Shown here one piece after another: positions 1 to 9,110 of a stretch of DNA of 46,342 nt. This stretch comes from Oceanobacillus massiliensis str. N'diop. Its GTDB lineage: Bacteria; Bacillota; Bacilli; Bacillales; Amphibacillaceae. The DNA is taken from assembly GCF_000285495.1 (NCBI RefSeq), contig NZ_HE610977.1, positions 719,846 to 766,187 of the forward strand. Reading direction: 5' to 3'. Positions within the stretch are counted from its first letter, which is position 1. Every line of letters starts with the position of its first letter. Position numbers and translations under genes: made by a program. The notes beneath the pieces were generated by a model. It was given only the letters and a program-made list of their open reading frames with translations, did not search any database and had not been told where the DNA came from.

Positions 1-27
1 GTATTGCTCCCGATAGCATTGGCCAAA

Positions 28-48
28 GGGAGCTTATGAATAGCTCCC
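28..48 (-). terminator. Hairpin downstream of the binding-protein gene
   Basis: A 7-bp perfect stem (GGGAGCT/AGCTCCC) with a 7-nt loop is followed on the minus strand by TTT only. It lies between the solute-binding-protein stop and the left edge. It could be a weak terminator, or a hairpin that lowers expression of permease genes expected beyond the edge. Confidence 0.4.
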
Positions 49-83
49 ATCCCCCCATATCTGCCGTAATTGTAAATAACAGA

Positions 84-911
84 TTATTGTTTAACAGAAA
101 CATCTTCACCAAACCAATCCTCGGAAATGGAAGCAAGCGTACCATCTTCACGCATAGCGTCCAGTTGCTCATTAATGGCTTCTACCAGCTCACTATTTCC
201 TTTATTCAATACAAACGCCATTTCTGAAACTTCTTCTGACTCGTCCACTATTTTAATGCTTTCACTTCCTTGCTGATTAATATAATCCAGTACAGCAAGT
301 TTATCATTTACAGTCACATCGGCACGGCCCTGCTTGATTAATTCGATTGCCTGTGCAAGACCTTCAACACCTACCAGTTCTGCATCATATTCTTCAGCAA
401 TAGCGCCATAGTTGCTTGTCAACGATTGAGCTGAACTCTTCCCTTCCAAGTCTTCAAAAGAAGTAATATCCTGATTTTCTTCTGGAACTACCACAACTGC
501 TGAAGAGTACGTATATGGGGTGGAGAAGTCATAGTTTGCTTTCCTATCTTCATTTATACCAACCTGGTTGGCAATCAAGTCGAAGCGCTCTGAATTCAGT
601 CCAGCGAATATGGAGTCCCATTGTGTTTCCTGAAACTCTACTTCCAGATCCATCCGACTTGCCACTTCTTTAATTATCTCAACGTCATAGCCAGTAAGGT
701 TTCCTTGTTCATCATGGAAGGTATACGGGGCATAGGTCCCTTCTGTACCTACTGTAAGTACACCGCTTTCCATTACATCGTCATAAAGGCTTGCTGACCC
801 TGATTCCTTTTTGTTATTATCCGCATTTCCATTATTTTCATCTGATGACCCACATGCAGCCAAAATGAAAACCAGGCCAAGCACTGCCAGCCATCCAATT
901 ATTTTCTTCAT
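84..911 (-). CDS. tcyA: Amino-acid (cystine-type) ABC transporter substrate-binding lipoprotein
   Basis: 275 residues. The N-terminus is a lipoprotein signal (MKK, hydrophobic stretch, LAAC with the lipidated Cys at position 20), followed by an Asn/Gly/Ser-rich linker and an SBP_bac_3 domain. The segments YDVEIIKEVA, QWDSIFAGLNSERFDLIANQVG and YDFSTPYTYS are typical of the cystine-binding TcyA/FliY branch rather than general polar amino acid binders. The protein should sit on the outer face of the membrane and deliver cystine to a permease and ATPase that would lie beyond the left edge. A GGGGG-rich ribosome binding site precedes the ATG. The neighbouring S-box methionine genes fit a sulfur-metabolism setting. 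The family is clear; the exact ligand is inferred. Confidence 0.85.
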   Translation of the reverse strand: MKKIIGWLAVLGLVFILAACGSSDENNGNADNNKKESGSASLYDDVMESGVLTVGTEGTYAPYTFHDEQGNLTGYDVEIIKEVASRMDLEVEFQETQWDSIFAGLNSERFDLIANQVGINEDRKANYDFSTPYTYSSAVVVVPEENQDITSFEDLEGKSSAQSLTSNYGAIAEEYDAELVGVEGLAQAIELIKQGRADVTVNDKLAVLDYINQQGSESIKIVDESEEVSEMAFVLNKGNSELVEAINEQLDAMREDGTLASISEDWFGEDVSVKQ

Positions 912-943
912 TTCTTAACCCCCAGTATTTTTATCAGAATGAT

Positions 944-972
944 AGTATAATCCACAGACTTAGAACTGTAAA
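944..972 (-). promoter_or_regulatory. SigA-type promoter of the binding-protein gene
   Basis: On the minus strand TTTACA (967-972) and TATACT (944-949) are separated by exactly 17 bp, about 35 bp upstream of the start codon. No regulator site is assigned. Confidence 0.6.
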
Positions 973-1082
973 TATATTTGATTCAAGCTTAATATTCCCT
1001 ATTCGTTAAGTCTTACACCACTTGCATAAACCAGTACATTCAATAAAAGATTGTAAAAATTTAAAAATTTACTGAATTCGGC

Positions 1083-1111
1083 TTGACAGATTTAGTTCTA
1101 CCCTGTAATCT
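1083..1111 (+). promoter_or_regulatory. SigA promoter driving the S-box operon
   Basis: TTGACA (1083-1088), a 17-bp spacer and TAATCT (1106-1111). Transcription would begin near 1118, about 20 nt before the S-box. Confidence 0.75.
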
Positions 1112-1139
1112 GTCTATTAACAACAACTAAATACGTAAA

Positions 1140-1248
1140 TTTCTTATCCAGAGAGGTGGAGGGACTGGCCCTTCGAAGCCTCGGCAACAGACTTGTACAA
1201 AGTACTGTGCCAATTCCAGAAGCAGATTGATCGCTTGAAGATAAGAAG
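1140..1248 (+). promoter_or_regulatory. S-box (SAM-I) riboswitch
   Basis: The aptamer shows the conserved 5' block TTATCCAGAGAGGTGGAGGG, the GAAGCCTCGGCAACAG block, GTGCCAATTCCAG, and a 3' strand GATAAGAA (1240-1247) that closes P1 with TTCTTATC (1141-1148). S-adenosylmethionine binding should stabilise P1 and allow the downstream terminator to form. Without SAM, the 3' strand of P1 can instead pair with CTTCTTATC in the 5' arm of the terminator, the usual antiterminator switch. It lies upstream of two MetE-like genes, as expected for S-box regulation. Confidence 0.96.
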
Positions 1249-1268
1249 GGAATTTAGTCATGGCGTCT

Positions 1269-1302
1269 AACCCTCTTCTTATCGATAAGAAGAGGGTTTT
1301 TT
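1269..1302 (+). terminator. S-box attenuator terminator
   Basis: A 30-nt perfect inverted repeat (1269-1298, centre 1283/1284) runs into six Ts. It is the expression platform of the S-box just upstream. Confidence 0.93.
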
Positions 1303-1415
1303 GGTATTTTGAAGGCATAGGCTCTTTTCTTAAGGGATTATTGTTTGTATCTTCTAAGTGCTGAAAACCACGAAAAGGTTTAGGAAACAATCAAACTTAT
1401 AATGAGGTGAGGAAA

Positions 1416-2519
1416 ATGACAAAAACATTGGTAAAAGCACCATTTAAAGCAGATCATGTAGGAAGCCTGCTGCGACCGGAGGCCATACATAAGGCAAGAA
1501 ATGAATTTAAATCTGGAAATATTACTGCTGAGCAATTAAGAGAAGTGGAAACAAAGGAAATTAAGCGTATTGTAGACAAACAGATTGAAGTGGGGTTACA
1601 GGCTGTTACAGATGGAGAATTCAGACGGATGTGGTGGCATTATGATTTCATTGAAAATTTAAATGGAGTGGAAGGATATCAGCCAGATAAAGGGCAGAAC
1701 TTCCATGGGGTGGAAACAGAGAAATACAGTGTCCGTAATACCGGGAAAATTTCTTTCAATGAAGATCATCCATTTTTGAAAGACTTTATAGAATTGAAAG
1801 AAATTGTAGCTGACCGTGCCGTTCCGAAACAGACTATCCCAAGTCCAAATCAGCTATTTATCGCGGGAATAAGGAATACCGAGATTTATCCTGACATTGA
1901 AGAATACGCGAATGATGTTATCCAAACATACCGTGATGCATTAAAAGCATTTTATGCTGCTGGTGTCCGTTACTTACAGCTGGATGATGTCTATATTGCC
2001 AGGCTCTCTGCAGATAACATACCAGCAATCGATGAGAATTATTCAAGACAGGAATTGATCGATCTAGCCTTGCGCGTTGTGAATGGGGTCCTTGAGGATA
2101 AACCCGAGGATTTAATCGTAACAACCCATCTATGCCGTGGTAACTATCAATCCACATGGGCATTTGAAGGCAGCTATGCAAAAATCGCACCTACTCTTTT
2201 TGCTAAGGAAAAAGTGGATGGATTCTTCCTGGAATATGATGACGAACGTTCCGGAAGCTTCGAGCCATTAAAATACATTCCAAACGGTGGGGCACAGGTA
2301 ATCATTGGAGCCATCACTTCTAAATTCGGAGAACTGGAAGATAAAGAAGCTATTAAAGCACGTGTGAAGGAAGCAGCAAAATATATTCCATTCGATCAAT
2401 TGTGTTTGAGTCCACAATGCGGATTCTCTTCCACACACCATGGTAATAAACTCTCTGAAGAGCAGCAATGGGAGAAATTAAGATTTGTTGTTGAAGTTTC
2501 AAAAGAACTTTGGGGATGA
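1416..2519 (+). CDS. Cobalamin-independent methionine synthase-like (MetE C-terminal domain), copy 1, YxjG/YxjH type
   Basis: 367 residues, matching the catalytic C-terminal half of MetE and the B. subtilis YxjG/YxjH proteins (about 377). The role is methyl transfer to homocysteine to make methionine. Expected zinc ligands are visible: His and Cys in HLCRGN (about 237-239), Glu in FFLEYD (about 272) and Cys in SPQCGF (about 334). The ATG at 1416 is preferred over an in-frame GTG at 1407 because that GTG lies inside the ribosome binding site (GAGGTGAGG). It follows the S-box and should be switched off by SAM. It lacks the MetE N-terminal domain, so the methyl donor is uncertain. A close paralogue follows after 57 bp. 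Confidence 0.9.
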   Translation: MTKTLVKAPFKADHVGSLLRPEAIHKARNEFKSGNITAEQLREVETKEIKRIVDKQIEVGLQAVTDGEFRRMWWHYDFIENLNGVEGYQPDKGQNFHGVETEKYSVRNTGKISFNEDHPFLKDFIELKEIVADRAVPKQTIPSPNQLFIAGIRNTEIYPDIEEYANDVIQTYRDALKAFYAAGVRYLQLDDVYIARLSADNIPAIDENYSRQELIDLALRVVNGVLEDKPEDLIVTTHLCRGNYQSTWAFEGSYAKIAPTLFAKEKVDGFFLEYDDERSGSFEPLKYIPNGGAQVIIGAITSKFGELEDKEAIKARVKEAAKYIPFDQLCLSPQCGFSSTHHGNKLSEEQQWEKLRFVVEVSKELWG

Positions 2520-2576
2520 GCTTTTCCTCAACTACCTTTGCGTTATACCATTTTATAATAGAAAAGGGGAAATAAA

Positions 2577-3680
2577 ATGACAAAAACGTTAGTCAAAGTT
2601 CCATTCAGAGCAGACCATGTGGGCAGCTTCTTGAGGCCAGACAATCTGCATGCTGCCCGAAAAGATTTCGAGGCCGGAAAAATATCCGGGGAAGCTTTAC
2701 GGGAAATTGAAACGAAGGAGATCAAACGGATTGTGGATAAGCAGATAGAAGCTGGTCTGCAAACCGTTACAGACGGGGAATTCCGCCGCAGCTGGTGGCA
2801 TCTTGATTTTCTCGAGAACTTAAATGGTATTGAAGGCTATGAAAAGGAAAAAGGCTATATCTTCGAAGGTATTGAGACAGACAAACATCACATCCGAAAT
2901 ATAGGTAAGATTTCATTTGATCCGGATCATTTTTTCATTAAAGATTTCATAGATTTTAAAGAAATCGTTGGTGATCGAGCTATTGCCAAACAGACCATAC
3001 CGAGTCCAAACCAATTGTTTGAAGCAGGAATCCGCAATCCGGATATCTATCCTGACATTGATGAATATGCCAATGACATCATTAAAACATACCAGGACGC
3101 AATAAAGGCATTCTATGATGCAGGAGTTCGCTATTTGCAGCTGGATGATGTCTATATTGCCGGGCTTTCCTCTCCCGATTTCCAATTGACAGAAGGGGGA
3201 TATTCAAGGGAGCAGTTAATTGATTTGGCATTGCGGGTTGTAAATGGTGCTCTGGAAAACAAACCGGACGACTTGTATGTAACAACACATTTATGCCGGG
3301 GAAATTACCGTTCTACATGGGCATTTACTGGAAGCTATGCTGAAATCGCCCCTACTTTATTTGCCAAAGAAAAAGTGGATGGATTTTTCCTGGAGTATGA
3401 TGACGAGCGCTCCGGAAGCTTTGAACCACTTAAATATGTTCCGGAAGGCGGAGCAAGAGTCGTCATTGGTGCTGTCACTTCTAAATTCGGAAAGCTTGAG
3501 GATAAGGAAGAAATCAAAGAACGCATCAAAGCTGCTTCTGAATTCGTGCCGTTGGAGCAACTCTGTCTCAGCCCGCAATGCGGATTCGCTTCGACGCATC
3601 ATGGCAATGAACTAACCGAAGATGAGCAATGGGCAAAATTAAAATATATAGTAGATTTATCCAAAGAAATCTGGGGATAA
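2577..3680 (+). CDS. Cobalamin-independent methionine synthase-like (MetE C-terminal domain), copy 2
   Basis: 367 residues, the same length as the preceding gene and near-identical to it over long blocks (TKEIKRIVDKQIE, VRYLQLDDVYIA, EYDDERSGSFEPLKY), so this is a tandem duplication. The zinc-binding HLCRGN, FFLEYD and SPQCGF motifs are all intact, so both copies should be active. A strong AAGGGGA ribosome binding site lies before the ATG. No second S-box or terminator lies in the 57-bp gap, so both genes should share the upstream riboswitch. A terminator follows the stop. Confidence 0.9.
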   Translation: MTKTLVKVPFRADHVGSFLRPDNLHAARKDFEAGKISGEALREIETKEIKRIVDKQIEAGLQTVTDGEFRRSWWHLDFLENLNGIEGYEKEKGYIFEGIETDKHHIRNIGKISFDPDHFFIKDFIDFKEIVGDRAIAKQTIPSPNQLFEAGIRNPDIYPDIDEYANDIIKTYQDAIKAFYDAGVRYLQLDDVYIAGLSSPDFQLTEGGYSREQLIDLALRVVNGALENKPDDLYVTTHLCRGNYRSTWAFTGSYAEIAPTLFAKEKVDGFFLEYDDERSGSFEPLKYVPEGGARVVIGAVTSKFGKLEDKEEIKERIKAASEFVPLEQLCLSPQCGFASTHHGNELTEDEQWAKLKYIVDLSKEIWG

Positions 3681-3700
3681 TCATAAAAGTTAACAAATCA

Positions 3701-3740
3701 AAGGAACAGCATTTCCATATGGATGCTGTTCCTTATTTTT
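3701..3740 (+). terminator. Rho-independent terminator of the methionine synthase operon
   Basis: A 12-bp stem (AAGGAACAGCAT with its complement, 3701-3734) is followed by ATTTTT. The T run is on the plus side only. Confidence 0.85.
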
Positions 3741-3761
3741 ATAAATCAAAAGGAAAATCAA

Positions 3762-4874
3762 TTAAAAATCATAGACTCTCGTCCACTCAGTAAAATCTTT
3801 CATTACTTGCTCATCGATGTCATAGCCTATTCCAGGTCCTTTTGACACATGGATAATTCCATCTTCGACTCGCACTTCAGGTTTGATTATATCTTTTTCC
3901 CAATATCTTGAAGATCCTGCTGTATCCCCAGGCAGAACAAATTGCGGCAGAGTAGTTAAGGCAATATTATGTGCCCTGCCCACACCTGCTTCAAGCATTC
4001 CGCCGCACCACACTTGTATCCCATGTCTCTGGCACAAATCATGAATTTTTTTCGCTTCAGTAAGTCCGCCTACCCGGCCAATTTTGATATTAATAATGCG
4101 GCAGCTGCCCAGTTCAATGGCTTTTCTAGCATCTTCCATAGAGTTTATGCTTTCATCAAGACAAATGGGTGTCTTTAAAGCGGATTGAAGCGTTGCATGA
4201 TCAACGATATCATCATGGGCCAGCGGCTGTTCAATCATCAACAGATCCAGATCATCCAGTTCCTGCAGATGGTCAATATCCTTAAGCGTATATGCTGAAT
4301 TTGCATCCGCCATGATTGGCGTGAACGGAAACTGCTTACGGACTTCCCGTAACACTTCCATATCCAATCCAGGCTTAATTTTTAACTTTATCCGCTTATA
4401 ACCTTCCTCGAGAAAACGCTCGATTTTTTGAATCAAATCTTTCACCGTTGGCTGAATGCCAATGCTGATTCCTACATCGATTTCTTTTTTTGTTCCGCCA
4501 AGGGCCTGCGAGAGAGAAATCTGGTTATTTTTTGCATATAAATCCCAAATCGCGCCTTCCACTGCCGCTTTAGCCATATTATTCCGTTTAACTGGATAAA
4601 ACAGTTCGGACACTTGATCAGGATGACTTATTTCATTCTCCATTAAAATCGGAATTAAAAAATCCTCCATCACATGGAGACTAGTCTGTACAGTCTCTTC
4701 CGTGTACCAGGGACTTGAAAATGCAACAGACTCTCCAAAACCATGGTTACCCTTATCATCTATTGCTTCGGTAATAAAGAAATCTTTGTCCTGAACCGTT
4801 CCAAAACTAGTCATGAATGGTTCTTTAAGTCGCATTGTTAACTTATGCAGTCTGATTTGTTTGATTGGCAACAA
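3762..4874 (-). CDS. Enolase-superfamily N-acylamino acid racemase / o-succinylbenzoate synthase
   Basis: 370 residues from a TTG at 4874. An ATG six codons upstream (4892) is possible, but an AAGGAG lies just after it and is placed correctly only for the TTG. The fold is MenC/NSAR type: an N-terminal capping domain ([11 protein letters not shown]), then a barrel with KLKIK (catalytic Lys163/Lys165), DAN, EQP and CLDES metal ligands, and the second catalytic lysine in [10 protein letters not shown]. All key residues are present. There are no other menaquinone genes nearby, and the next gene upstream on the same strand is an M20 amidohydrolase. Racemisation of N-acyl (probably N-succinyl) amino acids is therefore at least as likely as menaquinone synthesis. 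Many family members do both. Confidence 0.8.
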   Translation of the reverse strand: MLPIKQIRLHKLTMRLKEPFMTSFGTVQDKDFFITEAIDDKGNHGFGESVAFSSPWYTEETVQTSLHVMEDFLIPILMENEISHPDQVSELFYPVKRNNMAKAAVEGAIWDLYAKNNQISLSQALGGTKKEIDVGISIGIQPTVKDLIQKIERFLEEGYKRIKLKIKPGLDMEVLREVRKQFPFTPIMADANSAYTLKDIDHLQELDDLDLLMIEQPLAHDDIVDHATLQSALKTPICLDESINSMEDARKAIELGSCRIINIKIGRVGGLTEAKKIHDLCQRHGIQVWCGGMLEAGVGRAHNIALTTLPQFVLPGDTAGSSRYWEKDIIKPEVRVEDGIIHVSKGPGIGYDIDEQVMKDFTEWTRVYDF

Positions 4875-4998
4875 AATGTGCAGCTCCTTCATTAAGATGT
4901 AATACGTATAATTTCTATTATAATCTTACCATAGTGGAAACAACTCAATTTAGTGGTGATTATATGGTGAAGGATATCTGCTTTGCTTCCATCTCCGT

Positions 4999-6144
4999 TT
5001 AAGAAGACCTCTTTATCTGGGAGGATTCTAATGTTCTAAATAAAACATCTACTATAATTTCAACAGATTTCGGTATCATAGCATAATTAAACTTCATGTC
5101 CGGATGATGCAGTCCTGGAACAAGATCACAGCCGACAGCAAGCATCGTTGACTTAATGGAAGGCCGTTTAATGGTATAAAAATGAAAATCATCTCCACCT
5201 GTTGTACTGATTACTGGTGTAAGTTTTTCTTCACCTACACATTCTATGATCGATTGCTGCATGAAAGATATTGCTTCCTTATCAAGTACTGCAGCAGCTA
5301 TATTGGTTTCTTCCTCGAGAGCAATATCCACATCATGCAAGCTGGCAAGCGAATCCGCAATATGGGTTATCTTTTCAGTCATTTCCTCCATCAGTTCATT
5401 CGTCTGTGCTCTTACATCGATTGAAAAGCTGGCATTCCCGGGTATAATATTGAAACTCTTTCCTCCAGCATGGAAGCTTGTCATCTTAACGGATTGGGAA
5501 AGCATCGGATCCATCTGAATGCTATTTAAAGCCTGAAAAAACTCAGTACCAATTTGAATCGCATTTACATTAAGATGCGGTCTAGCTCCATGTGCATCTT
5601 CTCCCTTAATATTGCCCATCATGATTTTTGCAGCCCCATGCTCAATGGCAGGCGCAAACTGTCCATTTTCCAATTCCTCCTTGGGCCGCAGATGTAACCC
5701 ATACAGATATTCCACATCGTTTACGACACCTTTTTCCACAAAAGCTAATGCACCTGTCCCCTTCTCCTCTGCAGGTTGAAATATAAACCGGAATGTACCA
5801 TTATTCGGCCCACCTGCTTCCAGAACCGACAGCAATACACCAATCACAACTGTCATATGGGCATCATGACCGCAAGAATGATTTGCCTGAAACTTGCCAT
5901 CCACTTCCTGCCACAATGCATCTATGTCCGCTCTTAAGGCAATCACTGGCTTTCCGCTTCCAACATCTATGATTAATCCAGTTGAGTCCTCAAATGTGCG
6001 AATGCGGCAATTCTTGTCTTTGAACAATTTTTTTATAAAAGCTGTTGTCTGTTTTTCTTCCCAGCTTATTTCCGGATTCGCATGTAAATGATCGAACACA
6101 TTTTTCAATATCGGATTTAACCTCTCCCAATTTATCTCCATCAT
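4999..6144 (-). CDS. M20-family metallo-amidohydrolase (N-acyl amino acid hydrolase type)
   Basis: 381 residues. Metal-binding motifs of the M20D/HipO-like amidohydrolases are visible: ALRADIDAL, SCGHDAH (Cys91, His93), QPAEEKGTGA (Glu126-127), GLHLRP, and TGGDDFHFY near the C-terminus. These enzymes remove acyl groups from N-acyl or indole-conjugated amino acids in the cytoplasm. AAAGGAG five bases before the first of two ATGs decides the start. The racemase gene lies 124 bp downstream on the same strand. Substrate is not readable from sequence; an N-succinyl or N-acetyl amino acid is inferred from the neighbour. Confidence 0.85.
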   Translation of the reverse strand: MMEINWERLNPILKNVFDHLHANPEISWEEKQTTAFIKKLFKDKNCRIRTFEDSTGLIIDVGSGKPVIALRADIDALWQEVDGKFQANHSCGHDAHMTVVIGVLLSVLEAGGPNNGTFRFIFQPAEEKGTGALAFVEKGVVNDVEYLYGLHLRPKEELENGQFAPAIEHGAAKIMMGNIKGEDAHGARPHLNVNAIQIGTEFFQALNSIQMDPMLSQSVKMTSFHAGGKSFNIIPGNASFSIDVRAQTNELMEEMTEKITHIADSLASLHDVDIALEEETNIAAAVLDKEAISFMQQSIIECVGEEKLTPVISTTGGDDFHFYTIKRPSIKSTMLAVGCDLVPGLHHPDMKFNYAMIPKSVEIIVDVLFRTLESSQIKRSS

Positions 6145-6271
6145 CTAGACTCCTTTCCTAGGGTGCCTGTCACTTCCCGGTTTTTGTCGAATTTTATCAA
6201 ATGTGATATCTTCTATCTTCCTTGATCCAGTCCATATCCTTCCAGATTTCTGTAGTCATCGATATTTGCTG

Positions 6272-7519
6272 CTAGTTACGGATTTGTCCATTTCCCTTAA
6301 TAAAGAATTTGCTGGATGTTAATGCCTTCAGTCCCATTGGTCCTCTTGCATGCAGCTTTTGCGTACTGATCCCAATTTCGGCACCATAGCCAAACTCGAA
6401 TCCATCCGTAAATCTGGTAGATGCATTATGGTAAACGGCCGCTGCATCAACATTCCGTAAAAACATTTCAGCATGGTTTTCTTCTTCGGTAATTATGGAT
6501 TCCGAATGCCTCGTGCCGTATTTATTGATATGCTGAATCGCTTCTCCTACATCATCAACGATTTTAACACTTACAGTTAAATCAAGGTATTCTGTATACC
6601 AGTCCTCTTCTTTTGCCATTTTTGCCTGTGGGAACACCTGTCTGACTCGCTGATCTGCATAGATTTCCACACCATTTCCTTCAAGCTTTTTCAAAAACGC
6701 TGCTCCATTAAGTGCAAACCAATTTGAATGAATCAGAATGGATTCAAGCGCATTGCAAACTGACGGACGCTGCAGCTTTGCATTTAATACAATCTGTGAG
6801 ACCATTTCAGCCTGTGCTGTTTCATCAATAAAAATATGACAATTTCCTGCACCCGTTTCGATTACAGGGACAGATGCTTCCTTTACTACTGTATCGATTA
6901 AATGTTTGCCGCCTCTTGGAATCAGCACATCCAAATAATCATTTAATCGGAATAATTCCTTTGCTGTTTCCCTGCTTGTATCTTCTATTAATTGAACTGC
7001 ATCCACCGGCACTTTGCTCTTTTTCAGCGCACGGCGAATGGAGTCCACAAGTGCGTTATTCGAGTTTCTTGCTGACGTACTTCCTCGTAAAATAACCGCA
7101 TTCCCTGTTTTCAGGGTAAGCGCTGCTGCATCGATTGTTACATTTGGTCTTGCTTCATATATTATGCCTATTACACCGATTGGCACCCTTTTTTTCTGGA
7201 TATAAAGTCCATTATCCTTTTCAATCCGCTCCAGAACTTCCCCAATAGGATCTTCCAGTTCAACCACCTGCCTGATTGCTTCTGTTATTCCTTTAATTCT
7301 GGCTTCATCCAGCATAATCCGGTCGAGTACAGATTCTGAAAGCCCCTTATTTTTACCGTCAACAATATCATGTTTATTCTCTTCTAAAATATGTTTGCAA
7401 TCGATGATTAATTGTTGCGCAATCAGAACCAGAGCAGCATTTTTGTCTTCAGTTGTTAATCCTGTCATCAAATAGCCTGCCTTTTTGGCCAACTTGCCTT
7501 TTTGCATGACCTCACTCAC
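6272..7519 (-). CDS. proA: Gamma-glutamyl phosphate reductase
   Basis: 415 residues, the normal length. It reduces glutamyl-5-phosphate with NADPH, the second step of proline synthesis. The catalytic cysteine lies in [11 protein letters not shown] (Cys255), and family blocks [14 protein letters not shown] and [10 protein letters not shown] are intact. The start is a GTG at 7519 that overlaps the end of proB by 8 bp; a GGGGGAG stands at correct distance, whereas the ATG four codons later has a poorly spaced site. Overlap implies translational coupling with proB, and both genes should answer to the T-box upstream. Confidence 0.96.
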   Translation of the reverse strand: MSEVMQKGKLAKKAGYLMTGLTTEDKNAALVLIAQQLIIDCKHILEENKHDIVDGKNKGLSESVLDRIMLDEARIKGITEAIRQVVELEDPIGEVLERIEKDNGLYIQKKRVPIGVIGIIYEARPNVTIDAAALTLKTGNAVILRGSTSARNSNNALVDSIRRALKKSKVPVDAVQLIEDTSRETAKELFRLNDYLDVLIPRGGKHLIDTVVKEASVPVIETGAGNCHIFIDETAQAEMVSQIVLNAKLQRPSVCNALESILIHSNWFALNGAAFLKKLEGNGVEIYADQRVRQVFPQAKMAKEEDWYTEYLDLTVSVKIVDDVGEAIQHINKYGTRHSESIITEEENHAEMFLRNVDAAAVYHNASTRFTDGFEFGYGAEIGISTQKLHARGPMGLKALTSSKFFIKGNGQIRN

Positions 7520-8714
7520 TTAAATCTCCCCCTTTTTGTATAGCCCGGGCCCAGCCATGACGATGAATGACTTCTATCGTTGGTGAATTTGGCGATGGTG
7601 AATTTGGCGATGCTGAATCTGGAGATGCTGAAGAACCCGGTGAAGCTATGTCTATTGAAGGTAAAAGAATAACCTTTTCATTTCCCATCCTACTGTTAAC
7701 TAAAGCTGTCAGTTCTTCTGAAGAGCAGCTCACCTGCCCTTTACCCAGCAGTCGATGTGATCCATATACCTCAACCACATCCCCTGTTTGGAAAGTTCCG
7801 ATTACGTTAGAAACACCTGGAGAAAGCAGGCTCCCCCCTTGATATAATATCGCCTCTTCCGCTCCCTTATCGACGTATATTTTCCCCATCGATTCAGAGT
7901 GGAACGCTATCCATTGTCTTCTAGTATTAATAGTAGTATTAGGTATACTTGATATATATGTTCCGTTTCCTCTCCCGTTTAGAATTTCGAGCAGTTTTCC
8001 ATTCCCATCTCCAATTCCAATAAATACAGGTACACCAAGTGAAATTGCAGTCCTGGCAGCCATCAGCTTCGATTTCATCCCGCCTGTTCCGACCTTGGAA
8101 CCGCTTGTATCTGCAGCAGCTATCAGCTCATCTGTTATTCCTTCAAGATGGTCGAACTTTTCCGCTGCCCGATCTGTTCGTGGGTCACCACTGTATATAC
8201 CATTAATGTCAGTCAGAATTATCAGCTGGTCTGCGTGTATGAAACCACTGACAAGCGCAGAGAGCATATCATTGTCTCCAAATGTCAGTTCTTCTACAGA
8301 CACTGTATCATTTTCATTGATGATTGGTACTATTCCCCTTTCCAATAGCTCTATCATGGTGGCATAAGCATTCTTGAAACGATTACGATTGGAGAAATCT
8401 CCCCTCGTCAACAGCAATTGCGCTGATGTAATGTTGTATTCCCCAAAATTATCCATGTATTTCCCGATTAGTAAGCTCTGTCCGACAGCAGCTGCCGCCT
8501 GTTTTCCTTTAAGCGTTACTGGTCTTGAAGAATAGCCAAGTTTAGCAAATCCAGCTGCCACTGCACCCGAAGACACCATGATCACTTCATGATTTGCATG
8601 ACGAAGCGCAGCAAGTGCCCCAACATGATCAGCCAGCTTTCGCTCATCGATTTCGCCTTTATCATTCGTTAAAGAACTACTGCCAATCTTGACTACGATC
8701 CGTTTTTTGTCCAT
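7512..8714 (-). CDS. proB: Glutamate 5-kinase with PUA domain and Ser-Pro repeat insertion
   Basis: 400 residues, against about 365-370 for the family. The amino acid kinase domain ([50 protein letters not shown]) is followed by a C-terminal PUA domain from about residue 280. It phosphorylates glutamate, the first and feedback-controlled step of proline synthesis. Just before the conserved terminal block EVIHR there is an extra low-complexity Ser/Pro/Asn segment encoded by a 15-bp tandem repeat (7581-7640), which accounts for the extra length. AAAGGAG precedes the ATG by 8 bases. Regulation is by the T-box upstream. Confidence 0.95.
   Translation of the reverse strand: MDKKRIVVKIGSSSLTNDKGEIDERKLADHVGALAALRHANHEVIMVSSGAVAAGFAKLGYSSRPVTLKGKQAAAAVGQSLLIGKYMDNFGEYNITSAQLLLTRGDFSNRNRFKNAYATMIELLERGIVPIINENDTVSVEELTFGDNDMLSALVSGFIHADQLIILTDINGIYSGDPRTDRAAEKFDHLEGITDELIAAADTSGSKVGTGGMKSKLMAARTAISLGVPVFIGIGDGNGKLLEILNGRGNGTYISSIPNTTINTRRQWIAFHSESMGKIYVDKGAEEAILYQGGSLLSPGVSNVIGTFQTGDVVEVYGSHRLLGKGQVSCSSEELTALVNSRMGNEKVILLPSIDIASPGSSASPDSASPNSPSPNSPTIEVIHRHGWARAIQKGGDLSE
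7581..7640. repeat. 15-bp tandem repeat inside proB
   Basis: Two identical 15-bp units (7581-7595 and 7596-7610), then two diverged units (7611-7625, 7626-7640). The period is five codons, so copy-number changes keep frame. Read on the minus strand it encodes Ser-Pro-Asn/Asp-Ser-Pro/Ala units. Confidence 0.9.
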
Positions 8715-8813
8715 CCTTCATACTCCTTTTTTTATCATGGTATTGACCATCAAGTTGAAGACAGTGAATGCCGGCTCCAGTTAGACTTCCGCCTATATCT
8801 GAGAAAAATTAAC

Positions 8814-8855
8814 AAAAAAGCCCAATCATCCTATATTATAAGGACGAAAGGGCTT
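8814..8855 (-). terminator. T-box attenuator terminator
   Basis: Stem AAGCCC..TCGTCCT with its complement AGGATGA..GGGCTT, followed by six Ts on the minus strand. Its 5' side overlaps the region after the T-box core, as expected for an attenuator. Confidence 0.9.
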
Positions 8856-9058
8856 TGCTTCCGCGGTACCACCATTACTTGAATGCTTGAACATTCCGCT
8901 TAATCCATAACGCCGGAGGTGCGCCCATGTATTGGCATGGGACTCTGAAGACAGGTTCTGCAGGCTGTATATGACGGTATCTTTCAGCTGGTAGATTCCG
9001 CTCTCTTTCATAACATTTCCTGCATACTAATTCTTCATCAACGTTCGCTATTGTTGCT
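8814..9058 (-). promoter_or_regulatory. T-box riboswitch (proline, specifier CCU) upstream of proBA
   Basis: Minus-strand leader with the main T-box landmarks: AGTA-type motif in Stem I, GAGAGC and GCTGAAAG, then GAA-CCT (specifier CCU, Pro, at 8953-8955), and the T-box core TGGTGGTACCGCG (8862-8874), followed by a terminator. Uncharged tRNA-Pro would pair with the specifier and the T-box bulge to stabilise the antiterminator. The codon agrees with the proline genes it precedes. Confidence 0.93.
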
Positions 9059-9061
9059 ATT

Positions 9062-9090
9062 ATTATGGATACAAATCCGCTTGATGTCAA
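9062..9090 (-). promoter_or_regulatory. Promoter of the proBA T-box transcript
   Basis: Minus-strand TTGACA (9085-9090), 17-bp spacer, CATAAT (9062-9067). It begins just past the rbsK stop, so proBA is transcribed independently of rbsK. Confidence 0.7.
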
Positions 9091-9110
9091 GATGAATCAA
9101 TTGATTTTTC

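Noticed and set aside
1127-1390. 87-codon minus-strand frame across the S-box
   Set aside because: It is antisense to a clear riboswitch and terminator, has no ribosome binding site, and its composition follows the RNA structure.
5182-5518. Plus-strand frames inside the M20 gene
   Set aside because: They are shadows of a well-supported minus-strand gene with all its catalytic motifs.
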